From NCBI RefSeq assembly GCF_902167145.1, contig NC_050100.1:201041974-201105973 (forward strand): a stretch of 64,000 nucleotides of DNA, given 5' to 3'. Source of the stretch: Zea mays. Lineage: Eukaryota > Streptophyta > Magnoliopsida > Poales > Poaceae. The translations under genes and the position numbers were made by a program. This document shows positions 24,637 through 35,000 of the stretch, piece after piece. The notes under the pieces were generated by a model, which saw only the letters and a list, made by a program, of their open reading frames with translations, made no database searches and was not told where the DNA came from. Within the stretch, counting starts at the first letter, position 1. Each line of letters starts with the position of its first letter.

Positions 24637-26428
24637 TCTCTAAAACTTATTTTTGCTGACTTTTAGGTGTCATAACATGACTTGATACAAATTTCTAGCC
24701 ATTAATACTTTTTAATTATTTTCCTATGGTTTTCTCAAGTTTCTAGCAAAATGGGTGCTTTCTACTACCACTATATTTGAAAAACATCAAACAACAAAGT
24801 TCTTATTTTTCTTGGGTATTATTTTGTGCAAGAGCAATCATTCTGAAGTTTGGCCTCTTTTTGCTTAAGGGAAGGGGTGGTTTGCATTTTTTGAATTAAA
24901 TGGCCTTTCTCATAAATTACTAGCAAAAGGTATGGGTTTACTTCTTTTTCATGGGTTTGCATTTTTCTCTGGTAGTTTATCTCATCATGGACTTAGCTAA
25001 TTTTTGGTTGCCCATTATCACATTATTTGGGGTTTTTCATGAGTTAGTTGAAAAATGCCTTATTATCACTTTGCATTTAATTTCCTTACTTAAAGAGTTG
25101 GGCTGGGGTGCTCTGTATTTTTGTAGTGGGGCTCTGGTGGTTGTAAGTCCACTGGATTTTTATTAATCATTTTGGTTATAGTTTGTAACTCTAATAATTG
25201 ATTTTCAGTCCATATAAGGCTAAACAAATCATTTTAATTTAAAACTGGTCCAAACTAATGGTCTCTGTATTTTTCCTAGGTTCTCTGTTACATAAGTAAA
25301 CTAGGAAAAATAATCTTAATCACTGTTCATTAATTTCTAATGCCTTTCTGATTTTCCCTAAGTTTTGGACAAAATAGCTTTAAATGAATAACTACATCAT
25401 AATTTCTAATGCTGGGGTTCCTACTATTTTTAAACAGTGTCTAAATAAGGTTTGAATATCTACAAATTTTCTTAAGTTGAACACAGAAGAAAAACTAATT
25501 TTCCTTAATTAAACAGGGTTTAGTGGGTTTCTGTTTTTAAATTTAAACTCTAAAATTTTGAACAGAAAGCATGGGGTTCACTATTTTTAAATGATAGGTC
25601 ATAATATTCCAGAGCTAGCAAAATTGGTTTGACAACTTTTTATTAAGATTTCATCAAGTTATGGATTTTCTAAGTTCTCTGGTCATTTTTAAAAAGAATA
25701 ACAGAATTGATTAAATGGAAATCCACTTTGCACTGGGGTCCCTGGCGGGTTTTCTAAGTTTTCTTCGCGAATCAGTCCTTAGGTTACTATTTACATGAGT
25801 CACTGACATTACAGAAAACCCCTCGGGTTCTACAGATCCTAACCCGAGGTCCTTCTTCTACCTTAAACAGTAGCCGCGGCGAAGAAAAGGGCGGAGGGGC
25901 TTACCGGCGGCGAGATTGCTCCTGTGAAGCGGTCGAGGGCGAAGGGGAGGTCTCGGGGATCACAACGGTGTGCGGAACGCCGTCGGAGATGGCCGGAGTC
26001 GGTCGGTCCACGCGCGCAGGCGGGGATGCTCGTCGGCGGCGAGGAGACCGGCCTGGTCACGGCGAGATAGTCCAATCAAATGGGTCAGGGAGGTCCACGG
26101 GATGCCAGAGAAGCTATGAGCGCAAGGAATTGGTCGGAGACTCACTGGATAGCTCGGTCCACGCGCGGCGGCGGAAGACCGAAGTTCGGTGAGGTCGATC
26201 TCGGGCCTCCGGTGAAGTCCGGCCGGGTCCGAGGGCTTGGCAAGCCTCACGGGCTACTGGCGGAGCTAGCCGAAGCACTGGCTTGCCCAAAGGATGGCTG
26301 GAGGGGGCTGGCCACGATGGCCGAAGCTCTGGCGGCAATGGCGGGCGGAATTAAGCTCGCCGGAGCTAAGGGAAAGTGGCTGGCCGGTGAGGGTGAGTGC
26401 GGGGCGAAGTGGGGCGCGCCTGGGAAGG

Positions 26429-26436
26429 CTTTATAG
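26429..26436 (-). promoter_or_regulatory. TATA box of the 3' LTR
   Basis: CTATAAAG on the - strand lies in a GC-rich context about 870 bp inside the element-5' end of the LTR. It is identical to the copy at 36936-36943 in the 5' LTR. The position suits a U3/R boundary and leaves a very long R-U5. Confidence 0.55.
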
Positions 26437-27308
26437 GCACGGCGCGGTGCACGGGCGGTCGTGGACTGGCGAGTGCGCGCGGGCGTGCACTAGGAGGCGC
26501 GGTGCGCGAACGGGCGTGAACCAGGGGTGTCAGCCGCGGTCGAACACGTGTTCCCGTTGCCTCTGCCCCTGTTCAAGCGCCGATTGGGAGCAAATCTTCG
26601 CGAATTTGGGCAAGATCACTGCAAGGGATTTGTTCACCAGACCAAGCTTTGTCTTTTGTGTATGGACGACGTGCGGTTTTAGGCTAGGGACAGGGAGTTG
26701 TAGCGTCACCAAGGTGCCAGTGTCAGAATGCCTGGTCCCGAGGTTAAGCTGCACCAAAACCGTGCCAAACGAATTTGGTTTGAGTTCAAACTTTCCCAGA
26801 ATGTGTTCAAAGGAATTTGGCACAACTTTGATATTTGGATCTTCTGGCTTTGAGTTTTGAAAAATAGAGAACACAGATGATCTTTGAGAAGGGGTCTGAA
26901 ATTCAGAAATTCAGAAATCTAAATTTCTCTAAGGGTTCATAGCTCAAGGGCTGATTTGGGAATTTATTTGAGTTATTTTGGCTAAGCCTTCTCAATCTTT
27001 CTTGTTGCTTAATAAATATACTTTAACTTATATAATTGGCTCAACTCAAAATTTTAAACTTTTCATCCCCTTTTTCATATTTTCTTGAATTTTGTTCATG
27101 GGGCTTACTTAGGGTTTTTAATTAGGGTTGCACATTCTACCCTTTTCAAGGACTCAATTGTTTTGATCATGACACTTTTAAGTATATACTTGGTGAATTC
27201 TTTCTTACTTAAGTTATTTTGATGCTCATGCTTACTTTGGTTCACATAAAATAATGGCTCTTAGGTTTGGCATTTGAGAGAAACCCTAGGTGACACTGGG
27301 GTGTCACA

Positions 27309-27321
27309 GCCTTCCCCCCTT
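27309..27321 (-). promoter_or_regulatory. Polypurine tract
   Basis: In element orientation the bases immediately before the 3' LTR are AAGGGGGGAAGGC. This is a purine run in the required position for plus-strand DNA priming during reverse transcription. Confidence 0.88.
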
Positions 27322-27560
27322 AAAGGAATCTCGTCCCGAGATTCGGGTCAGAGTCCTCCCGGGGTGAAGCGAAGGGTGAGACTGATAGGAAAAAGGGTGA
27401 TGATTGGTATTATTAGGGCAAAACTGCTCTTCGAATGTAATTCTCTTTGCAACTTCAGAAGGAAGTCCTTTTAAGTTTTACTTTATAGTTACTTCATTCT
27501 GAATTAAGATCATATTTTTGGAAATTAGATTCGAAAGGCAGGAGGAGGGGTTGGGGGTGA
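27322..27560 (-). other. Non-coding spacer between pol and the polypurine tract
   Basis: About 240 bp downstream of the pol stop codon. I see no further domain or ORF here. It is the usual short untranslated stretch before the polypurine tract. Confidence 0.7.
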
Positions 27561-29075
27561 TTACGTACCAGCTTCCTTAGGTAGGCAATCGGGGAAGTTG
27601 GATCTCAGGAATTCCTCGGTTTCCCAAGTAGCTTCCTCCTCTGTGTGATTACTCCACTGGACCTTGAATATCTTGATCGATTTAGCCCGAGTTGATCTTT
27701 CCTTGCAATCCTGAATCTTGGAGGGGTACTCTTGGTACGATAGATCTAGCTCTATCTCCAATTCTGGCTCTGCTATGATCTCGGTCGGCAATCGAACACA
27801 CTTCTTCAGCTGAGATACATGGAATACACTATGAATGGCAGACATCTTTGAAGGTAACTTCAGCTTGTATTCCACGGGTCCACATGCTTCTATGATCTCA
27901 TAAGGTCCAATGTAACGAGGGGCTAGCTTGCCTTTGATCCCAAACCTCTGCACTCCTTCGGTGGGTGATACCTTGAGGTATACAAAACTTCCCACCTCGA
28001 ACTGGAGAGGTTTCCTTCTTTTATCATGATAGCCTTTCTGCCTGGCCTGAGCAGCTTCTAGATTCTTCCTGATTAGCTTGACCTTCCTTTCGGCTTCAGT
28101 CACCAAATCAGGTCCAAAAACTTCTCTTTCACCAGGTTGAGACCAATTGAGTGGTGTCCTGCACCTTCTTCCATAGAGAGCTTCAAAAGGTGCCATCTTT
28201 AGGCTGGATTGATAACTATTGTTATAAGCAAACTCTGCCAAGGGGAGGTGCTTATCCCAGTTCTTGCCACAATCGATCGCACAAGCTCTCAGCATATCTT
28301 CCAGAATTTGGTTTACCCTTTCCGTCTGACCATCAGTCTGTGGGTGGTAAGCTGAACTCCTGATTAGCTTGGTTCCCAAAGACTCTTGCAATTGTTCCCA
28401 AAATCTGGCAACAAATTGGGCCCCTCGGTCAGAAACAATGGTCCGTGGTAATCCGTGCAAACACACGATCCGATCAATATACAATTCTGCATATTTCTGA
28501 GCCTTATCAGTGGTGTGCACATGAAGAAAATGTGCCACTTTCGTCAATCGGTCCACAATAACCCAAATCGAATCATGATGACGAGAGGTGCTGGGCAGAC
28601 CCACAATGAAATCCATGCTGATGTCGTCCCACTTCCACGAAGGTACGGACAGTGGTTGCAAAGCTCCAGCGGACTTCAAGTGGCTTGCCTTTATCCTCTG
28701 ACAGGTGTCACACTCTGATACATACTGGGCTATCTCCCTCTTCATTCTGGTCCACCAGTACAAAAGCTTCAGATCATGGTACATCTTGGTGCTTCCCTGA
28801 TGCATAGAGAATTTGGAGAGATGAGCCTCATCCAAAATTTTCCTCTTGAGATCCCGGTCCTTAGGAATCACCAATCTGCTTTTGAACCATAGCACACCTT
28901 TTTCATCCTGGCTGAAACAATTATACTTCTCAACCTTCTGATGGAGATTCCTTTTGATAATCTGCACTCCCTTGTCACTGAGCTGGGCCTTGATGATCTG
29001 GTCTTGCAAAGCTGGCTCAACAGAAATGTGAGACAAGGAACCAGAAGGAATCACTTCAATTTGCATCTTGCTCAA
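27561..29075 (-). pseudogene. Integrase-chromodomain part of the retrotransposon polyprotein
   Basis: An open stretch of 504 codons follows the third TAG. It encodes the integrase that inserts retrotransposon cDNA into the genome. A zinc-binding HHCC module is visible (His85, His92, Cys122, Cys125 of this segment). The catalytic triad is Asp155 (MDFIVGL), Asp216 (VSDRGAQF) and Glu252 (DGQTERVNQ), with exactly 35 residues between the second Asp and Glu. A GPYEI-type C-terminal DNA-binding region follows. The last 50 or so residues (KVQWSNHTEEEATWE) form a chromodomain of the kind that lets chromoviruses recognise marked chromatin. The segment begins on a Leu codon, so it has no initiation codon of its own; it is the continuation of the gag-pol frame. 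All catalytic residues are present and only the upstream stops disable it. Confidence 0.92.
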
Positions 29076-31208
29076 CTAATCACACAAGGTGTTAATGCGA
29101 GAATCCATCAGAATACAGTTGCATTGCAACTTCCGACTCAAGGCATCTGCTACCACATTAGCTTTCCCTAGGTGATAATGTACCTCCAGGTCATAATCCT
29201 TGATCAGCTCTAGCCATCTTCTCTGCCTCATGTTGAGATCAGCCTGAGTAAAAATGTACTTAAGGCTCTTATGATCAGTGAAGATGTTGCAGTGGGTTCC
29301 CATTAGATAGTGCCTCCACATCTTCAATGCATGAACCACTGCTGCTAACTCAAGGTCATGAGTGGGATAATTTTGCTCATGAGGCCTGAGTGCTCTTGAG
29401 GCATAAGCAATGACTCGGTTGTCTTGCATCAAGACACAACCTAGCCCGGTGCTAGAGGCATCACAATATACATCAAAAGGCTTGCTGTTGTCGGGTTGCG
29501 CCAATACTGGTGCTGTGGTCAGATGCTGCCTTAATGCATGGAAGGCATCTTCGCACTTCTGACTCCACACAAATTTGACTTCTTTCTTCAGCAACTCAGT
29601 AATAGGCTTCGCAATTCGAGAGAAGTCCGGAATAAATCTTCGGTAATAACCAGCTAATCCCAGAAAACTCCGAATCTGGCGAACAGTCGTTGGTGGCCTC
29701 CAGTTCATCACCTCTTGCACTTTATCAGGATCAACAGCTATTCCAGCCTGAGAGATAGTGTGACCCAAGAATTTGATTTCCTTTAGCCAAAAATCACACT
29801 TGGATAACTTGGCATAAAGGTGGTGCTCTCGCAGACGTTGAAGCACTACATGCAAATGCCCGGCATGTTCTTCTTCGTTCTTTGAGTACACCAGAATGTC
29901 ATCAATGAAAACCACCACGAACTTGTCCAATTCCGACATGAAAACAGAATTCATCAGATACATGAAATATGCTGGTGCATTTGTCAGCCCGAATGACATC
30001 ACCAAGAATTCATATAACCCATATCTGGTTGAGAATGCCGTCTTCGGAATATCACTTGCTCGTATTTTGATCTGATGGTAGCCAGAGCGAAGGTCTATCT
30101 TGGAAAACACCTTGGCCCCGACCAACTGGTCAAAAAGAACATCAATACGAGGCAAAGGATACTTGTTCTTGATAGTTACCACATTAAGAGGGCGGTAATC
30201 TATACACAGCCTCAAGCTTTCATCCTTCTTCTTCACAAATAGCGCTGGACATCCCCAAGGCGAAGTGCTGGGGCGAATGAATCCCTTATCCAGCAACTCT
30301 TGCAACTGCTTCTTCAACTCTGCCAACTCAGCGGGTGGCATTCGGTAGGGCCTCTTAGAAATTGGGGCCGTTCCCGGTTGCAACTCGATGGCGAATTCAA
30401 TATCCCGGTCCGGTGGCATTCCCGGCAATTCATCAGGAAAGACATCTGCATACTCACAGACCACTGGGATCTTCTTCAGGGGTAACTCCGTCATAGAGAA
30501 AGTACATGACTGAGAAGAACCCTGACTAGGCAGAATCAAAGTGAAATTCCCGCAGAAGGGAGAATTAACTTCCACGGTACGACTGGCTACATCAAGCACA
30601 ACTTGGTGCAAGGTCATCCAATTTGCCCCTAGAATAATGTCCACATTTTCCAATCCCAACACAAGAAGAGTGGTTTTGATAATGTGGCTTCCGAGTTGAA
30701 TAGGCACACTTTGGTTTAATTGATTAGTTGCAATTTTACCCCCAGGTGTGACTATCATGAATGACCCTTTTGAGTGAGAGAATGGCAGTTTGCATTTAGC
30801 ACTGACCTCTTGGCTAATGAAACTATGAGATGCACCAGAATCAAACAGAATTAAAGTAGGTTGATTATAAACTAAAAAGGTACCGGTCATGATAGGAGCT
30901 CCTTCTGGTACTTCCTCCAGAGCAGTGAAGTTGAGCTTCCCTTGCCTGACTTGCACCTTCTGCTTTCTTCCCTTGTCTTGATTTGGTGCTGGCATCTGCC
31001 TCTGCTGGTTCCTGGGACAATTCTTGGCATAGTGGCCCACATTGCCACAAGTGAAACACTTGTTCCCATTGCCCTGGCGGAACTGCTGCTGCTGCGGAGG
31101 CTGATTGTTCCTTGGGGCGGGAGCTGGGTAGCGGTTGGGTGCCTGCTGCTGCTGCTGCTGAGGTGGCCTGATCACCCATCTGCCTGCCTGCTGCTGAAAA
31201 CCCCTGCT
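29076..31208 (-). pseudogene. Nucleocapsid knuckle, protease, reverse transcriptase and RNase H part of the polyprotein
   Basis: This open segment lies between the second TAG (31211-31209) and the third (29078-29076), in the same frame as gag and integrase. Counting residues from the first Met at 31175: a Gln/Pro-rich stretch; a CCHC knuckle at 40-53 ([14 protein letters not shown]); an aspartic protease with DSGA at 112-115; reverse transcriptase at about 295-460 with [11 protein letters not shown] and the catalytic FIDD at 423-426; and Ty3-type RNase H at about 565-690 with the first catalytic Asp at 572 ([10 protein letters not shown]) and a DHKSL motif. The motifs look intact, so inactivation appears due to nonsense changes alone. 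The enzyme would copy the element's RNA into cDNA in cytoplasmic particles. Confidence 0.93.
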
Positions 31209-31283
31209 CTAATTGTGAGAAACAATCCGGAACCTCTGAGCCTGAGCGGAGGGTGCTGCCATTGGTGCCTTTCTCTTCTTCTA
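31209..31283 (-). pseudogene. Nonsense-interrupted gag-pol linker (two TAG codons)
   Basis: The frame that runs from the gag Met (31991) to the pol stop (27561) meets TAG at 31283-31281 (codon 237) and TAG at 31211-31209 (codon 261). Between them lie 23 open codons with a basic start (KKRK). The reading frame is unchanged on both sides, so these are point changes, not frameshifts. They fall between the gag capsid-like domain and the CCHC knuckle. Confidence 0.85.
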
Positions 31284-31991
31284 TGCCCGGTGAGCAACAA
31301 TGCAATCCTCCTGGGAGATGGCCATATTGACCAACTCATTGAAGCTATCAGCCCGGACAGTGTTGAGTCGTTCCCGTAGCTTGGTATTGAGACCCCTGCG
31401 GAAGCGATCCCTCTTCTTTTCATCAGAATCAGCATGATACCCTGCATACTGGCATAAGTCGTTGAAGGCTTGTGCATACTGCAGTACCGTGCGGGTTCCT
31501 TGATTAAGGGCCAAAAATTCATTCAACTTCCGATCAAGAATGCCAGCTGGAATGTGGTGTCCTCTGAAGGCAGTCTTGAATTCCTCCCAAGATACCTCAC
31601 GATCAGCGGGGAGCATAGCACGGAAGTGGTCCCACCAAGTCCGAGCAGGGCCGCGAAGCTGCTGTGCGGCGAAGCGAGCCTTGGCCTCATCAGGGCAGTC
31701 TCCTGTGAGGAGGGGAAACTTGGACTCGACGACGCGAAGCCACACGTCGGCGTCCAACGGATCCTCTGCCTTGGTGAACAAGGGCGGCTGCGTGCTCAGA
31801 AACTCCTGGTATGTTGCCATAGCCGGAGGTCGCTGATGCTGGCCTCCACCATGATGCTGTTGGTGGGGCTGGCGCTGCAAGAGCTGTCGCAGAATCTCAT
31901 TCTGCTGGGCCATCAGCTCCTGCACTGTGGGAGCTAGGGGAGGTGGCGGGGGAACTTGCTCGTTCTGCCCGCGACGCTGCCTAGCTGCCAT
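31281..31991 (-). pseudogene. gag capsid-like region of the retrotransposon
   Basis: A 236-codon open stretch starts at the ATG at 31991 (MAARQRRGQ) and ends at a premature TAG. It has a low-complexity N terminus (PPPPPLAPTV, QRQPHQQHHGGGQHQ) and then a plant retrotransposon gag domain, with AQQLRGPARTWWDHF and VSWEEFKTAFRGHHIP as hallmarks. Gag assembles the virus-like particle. I chose 31991 over the in-frame ATG 54 bp upstream because MAARQRRGQ looks like the natural gag start and directly follows a splice-acceptor-like TCTCTGTTTTCAG. The same frame continues past the stop into the CCHC knuckle and pol, so gag and pol were originally one polyprotein. Confidence 0.9.
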
Positions 31992-32249
31992 CTGAAAACA
32001 GAGATTGTCGCCATTGTTATCCCAACTCACAGTTTTGAACGACAAGATATCATCTCATATGGAAGGAAAAATGCCATAATCATAATATTGGGTTCGAAAT
32101 GAAGATAACACGGTGACAAAGATCCCACAGATATCAAAAGTTTACAGGGTTACATTAATCAGGGGAAAGTACCCATAAGCCTAGTCCAAAATGTGATACT
32201 ACTAAGCTCGCATAGGTTTCTATCTGCCTAAAAATGTCAAAGCGACTGC
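31992..32249 (-). other. Spacer between the extra ORF and gag, with candidate splice acceptor
   Basis: About 258 bp without a convincing gene. Its gag-proximal end on the - strand is ATCTCTGTTTTCAG directly against the gag ATG, a good match to a plant 3' splice site. An ATG 23 nt upstream of the gag ATG is out of frame and would be removed by splicing there. The rest is AT-rich. Confidence 0.5.
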
Positions 32250-33125
32250 TTAACCCTGAGCGGTGGAAGCGACACAGGATACGAGCGAAGAAGGCATCGC
32301 AGAGGTAGTCCCATTGGCACCAGGGGCTGGTCCTAGCTCCTCGGGAGCCTCTTCTCCCTTGCTTCCTGCTTCATTGGCCTCCATCTCCAGGTGGTGCATG
32401 TCCAAGTGGTCATTTGCTTCCTCGAGTTCCCTCTGCACATCGTGAAGCTGGTTCTCCAATACATCGATAGTGTTGTCTCGGATTTCCACTTGCTGCTCCA
32501 GGGTGGCAATGCGCTGGTTCAGCCTCTCCACCTGCAGATCCTTCTCCACCAACTCTGTGGATAGGTCGACCACAAAATCTTCCCGACTGTCGAGAGTGAG
32601 CTTGGCAGTCTGAGCGATGTTAGCAAGAAGTGCCATAGCATCGCTCTGAAGGGCCTGAAGGCGGTACAGCGCACTCATGCACTGAACAGTGACCCTCCCA
32701 ACCAAGTCAGGATACATTGCCCACATATCCTTCACATGGCTCACGCGGTTACACCACATGGGATCATCCTTCTTCTCAGCAGGGAAGAGTCCCAAGGGGT
32801 GCATCACCATCTCTAGGGGATGGTAGCCACAGAAAGTCGTCAGAGTCTTCATGGCTGCTGCCTCAACGGTGTCGTCCGTCCTGAGTCCAATCGTCTCAGA
32901 GTCAAGAGAACGCCAACCCGGCTGAAGGGGATGAGCCTCCAAGGTTAGCCAGACCCGACAACGAGGTACCCGATGCTCCTCATACAACTGCACCGTGTAC
33001 AAAGGGGGCGTAGGGTAACCAGCGGAGTTAAGCACTTCCCACAAGATGGAAGGAAAGCCATCGCGAGAAAGGAAGTCAGAACTGAAACGAGAGTCTCCTC
33101 CACTGGCGGGGGTGGGTGAATTCAT
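32250..33125 (-). CDS. Extra ORF upstream of gag, coiled-coil protein of unknown function
   Basis: An intact 291-codon ORF in sense orientation lies between the PBS and gag. I do not recognise a named domain. Residues 1-40 are a short polar leader plus an IL-W-VLNSAGYP stretch. The middle (about 40-165) is globular and rich in Trp, His and Met, with FCGYHPLEMVMHPLGLFP. Residues about 190-250 are heptad-rich and should form a coiled coil (LNQRIATLEQQVEIRDNTID). The C terminus is acidic then Gly/Ser/Ala-rich. It has no signal peptide or membrane segment. Additional ORFs are known in several plant Ty3/gypsy lineages; this one is unbroken while gag-pol carries three stops. Its ATG abuts a strong splice-acceptor-like tract. 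Possible roles are RNA or chromatin binding or particle assembly, none shown by the sequence. Confidence 0.75.
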   Translation of the reverse strand: MNSPTPASGGDSRFSSDFLSRDGFPSILWEVLNSAGYPTPPLYTVQLYEEHRVPRCRVWLTLEAHPLQPGWRSLDSETIGLRTDDTVEAAAMKTLTTFCGYHPLEMVMHPLGLFPAEKKDDPMWCNRVSHVKDMWAMYPDLVGRVTVQCMSALYRLQALQSDAMALLANIAQTAKLTLDSREDFVVDLSTELVEKDLQVERLNQRIATLEQQVEIRDNTIDVLENQLHDVQRELEEANDHLDMHHLEMEANEAGSKGEEAPEELGPAPGANGTTSAMPSSLVSCVASTAQG

Positions 33126-33489
33126 CTGCGGAAGGGAATCAAAGATAAAGATTATGGTGGAAGGAAAAAGAAAAAGAGAGCCCGGATGATTTTAAAGAAA
33201 AGGGGTCAGCTCAAATTTTTAATTCCTCTTTGGGTTTTATAATGCATGCATGCTGTAAGAAACGTTGCCTCTCACAAGAAAATAGGGTGCCTTTTTAGGG
33301 CATCCTTCAAAATATAAGTATTGGCCCACAGGGCCTAATTAATTAGCCACCTATTTCTCCCTCTATGCCCAAGGCCTTTCGTCCTAGGTCTAGCGGTCTA
33401 GTCCTGACGATCCGTAACAGTTTCTAGCCAAGTTTTAGATTTTGAAAATCGGTATTCATGGTTTATTGTCCTTCTCTGTGGTGGAATTT
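33126..33489 (-). other. Untranslated leader between PBS and extra ORF, with polypyrimidine tract and splice acceptor
   Basis: No ORF of note lies here. The ORF-proximal 55 bases on the - strand are strikingly pyrimidine-rich (CTCTCTTTTTCTTTTTCCTT at 33180-33161) and end CCCTTCCGCAG directly at the ATG. This is a textbook-like plant 3' splice site. Confidence 0.55.
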
Positions 33490-33501
33490 GCTCCGATACC
33501 A
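33490..33501 (-). promoter_or_regulatory. Primer-binding site (initiator tRNA-Met)
   Basis: In element orientation TGGTATCGGAGC begins two bases after the 5' LTR ends in CCACA. It complements the 3' end of plant initiator methionine tRNA (canonical PBS TGGTATCAGAGC), with one A-to-G change that still allows a G-U pair. This fixes the element's orientation and identifies the right-hand LTR as the 5' LTR. Confidence 0.92.
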
Positions 33502-33814
33502 GCTGTGGCAGAACCACCCGAATTATTCCAACTTAAGTGCCTAAGTCACGCCTCAGGGGCCGTAACACACTTAAATCGGAATAACCCGTCAGTCCCTCAG
33601 ATCTAGTCTGATAGAGCCACTTAACCAGGATCAAATTCCACACTCCCACTCGAAGGTGAGTCACAGAAGAAATACAATAAAACAGGAAACCTCAAATTAA
33701 GTACTGAGTTATTACATAAATCGGAGTTTTTGAGTAGCAAATAAAGTTCACAAAATAAAGTGCAGCGGATAATCGATGTCGTTGGTAATGAGGAAATGGG
33801 CAAGGCCTGGCCCA

Positions 33815-33921
33815 CTACTCCTCCTGCTCCTCTCCTGCCGGAGCAACATCCCACTCGACCGTCCAACCCGGTGGCAGGGTGGTAGGCCAAGTCACACCAT
33901 CAACCAAATCCTGCATGGTAC
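33815..33921 (-). other. Exon-like coding tail, copy in the 5' LTR
   Basis: Counterpart of 20368-20474, with the same acceptor-like CAG, open frame and TAG (33817-33815). I saw no differences between the two LTR copies across this 107-bp stretch, though neighbouring LTR sequence has several. Confidence 0.35.
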
Positions 33922-34989
33922 CTGCAAAAATGGTGCCACAAGCAAGGCTGAGTATACTAATACTCATCTAGACTTAACCGGTGTGAGGAGCCTACTCCTC
34001 TACCTCTAGACTATGCAACTGTTTGGCTGAGGGGTTTGGTTTGCCAAAAGCACTAGCTGTTTCTAAAATCAATTTTTAGCTTTTCAAATTCTACCATCAT
34101 TAACTTTAGCTAGATTTGCTCCTTCTAAGCATCCATGGTAACAATCAATTAGTTCAATCAACAAGTTATCTCATATAACCACGTTTCACTTCTTACTCGA
34201 TGCAGTACAAGGAATCAAGCAGTCTCATTAGCTGCGAGAAGCAGACGATTCGAATCGAGTTTTAACCTTGCAAGGTAAACCTAAACACACGTCATGTCAG
34301 GGTACTCCGACCCCACACAAGACAACCGTCCCCATCGATTCCCCGTTCGCGTCCAGGTCTCACCGCCTTGGCATACAATGCTCCACTGACCCCGGCTGCC
34401 ACCGTGCAGTGACCGCACTTGTACCCACCATAGCTAGCATGGGAGACCCAGTCTCAGGTCGCATGAGGGATAAAGTCCGCGCCCGCTTCACTCAGGTACT
34501 AGGTTTACCGGTTACCATTTTTCCCGGCATGTGCTTAGTACGTTCAAAAGCTTGACTCAGGTATCCACATATTAATCCTTAATTCATTTTTCCCGTCTCA
34601 TGGACAAGGCATCCTCCCTGGATCCAAGTCCATAGACCAACATATATCCTGTTATCAAGATGAATACAATCAATTCCTGACCTCGCGCGAGTGCTAGAAA
34701 AATCACTCGACTTCTACCGAGATCCTGATTAGCAAGCAGCTACTCGACCTAGCATACTAGTATTCATCTCAAAAAGGAATCCTAAGTTCATGCAACTAGA
34801 GGTTTCAAGCAACTCCTACACTTAAGTGCACATTGCAATCCTACAAGCATTAAGTTTAGTAAAGTAGCATATAATAACATGGTTATGCATAAAACCGGGG
34901 CTTGCCTTCAATTGCTGGGGCTGCGGGGAGATCCTCAATAGCAGCCTCTGAAGCCTGCTCCTGGTCCTCCTCTTGGACAGGTCCTTGCT

Positions 34990-35000
34990 CGGGGACAAAA
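34990..35000. other. Deletion breakpoint in the 5' LTR (about 376 bp missing)
   Basis: GCTCGGGGA is joined directly to CAAAATTACAGTGG, whereas the left LTR has 21550-21925 between the equivalent bases. No target duplication flanks the extra sequence, so a deletion here is more likely than an insertion there. The loss removes the acceptor and first part of the middle exon-like piece. Confidence 0.85.

Larger units (their letters stand above)
20057..27308 (-). repeat. 3' LTR of the retrotransposon (left copy, carries a nested solo LTR)
   Basis: It begins TGTGGCAG and ends GTGTCACA on the + strand, so in element orientation it runs TGTGACAC...CTGCCACA. It aligns end to end with 33504-37808. It is 7252 bp long because a 2557-bp solo LTR plus a 5-bp target duplication is inserted at 22075. 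Without that it is about 4690 bp, which is long for a plant LTR. It retains about 376 bp (21550-21925) that the other LTR lacks, so it represents the fuller version. Confidence 0.94.

Noticed and set aside
26294..26860. A 188-codon + strand frame (repeated at 36801-37367) in the LTRs
   Set aside because: It is antisense to the element's transcription, in the GC-rich leader where long frames arise by composition. The residue pattern is not protein-like.
29076..29078. TAG between RNase H and integrase as a programmed readthrough site
   Set aside because: Two more TAGs lie upstream in the same frame, there is no evident readthrough context, and plant chromoviruses of this type usually have one open frame. 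Mutation is simpler.
31470..31937. A 155-codon + strand frame opposite gag
   Set aside because: It is a shadow of the gag reading frame on the other strand.
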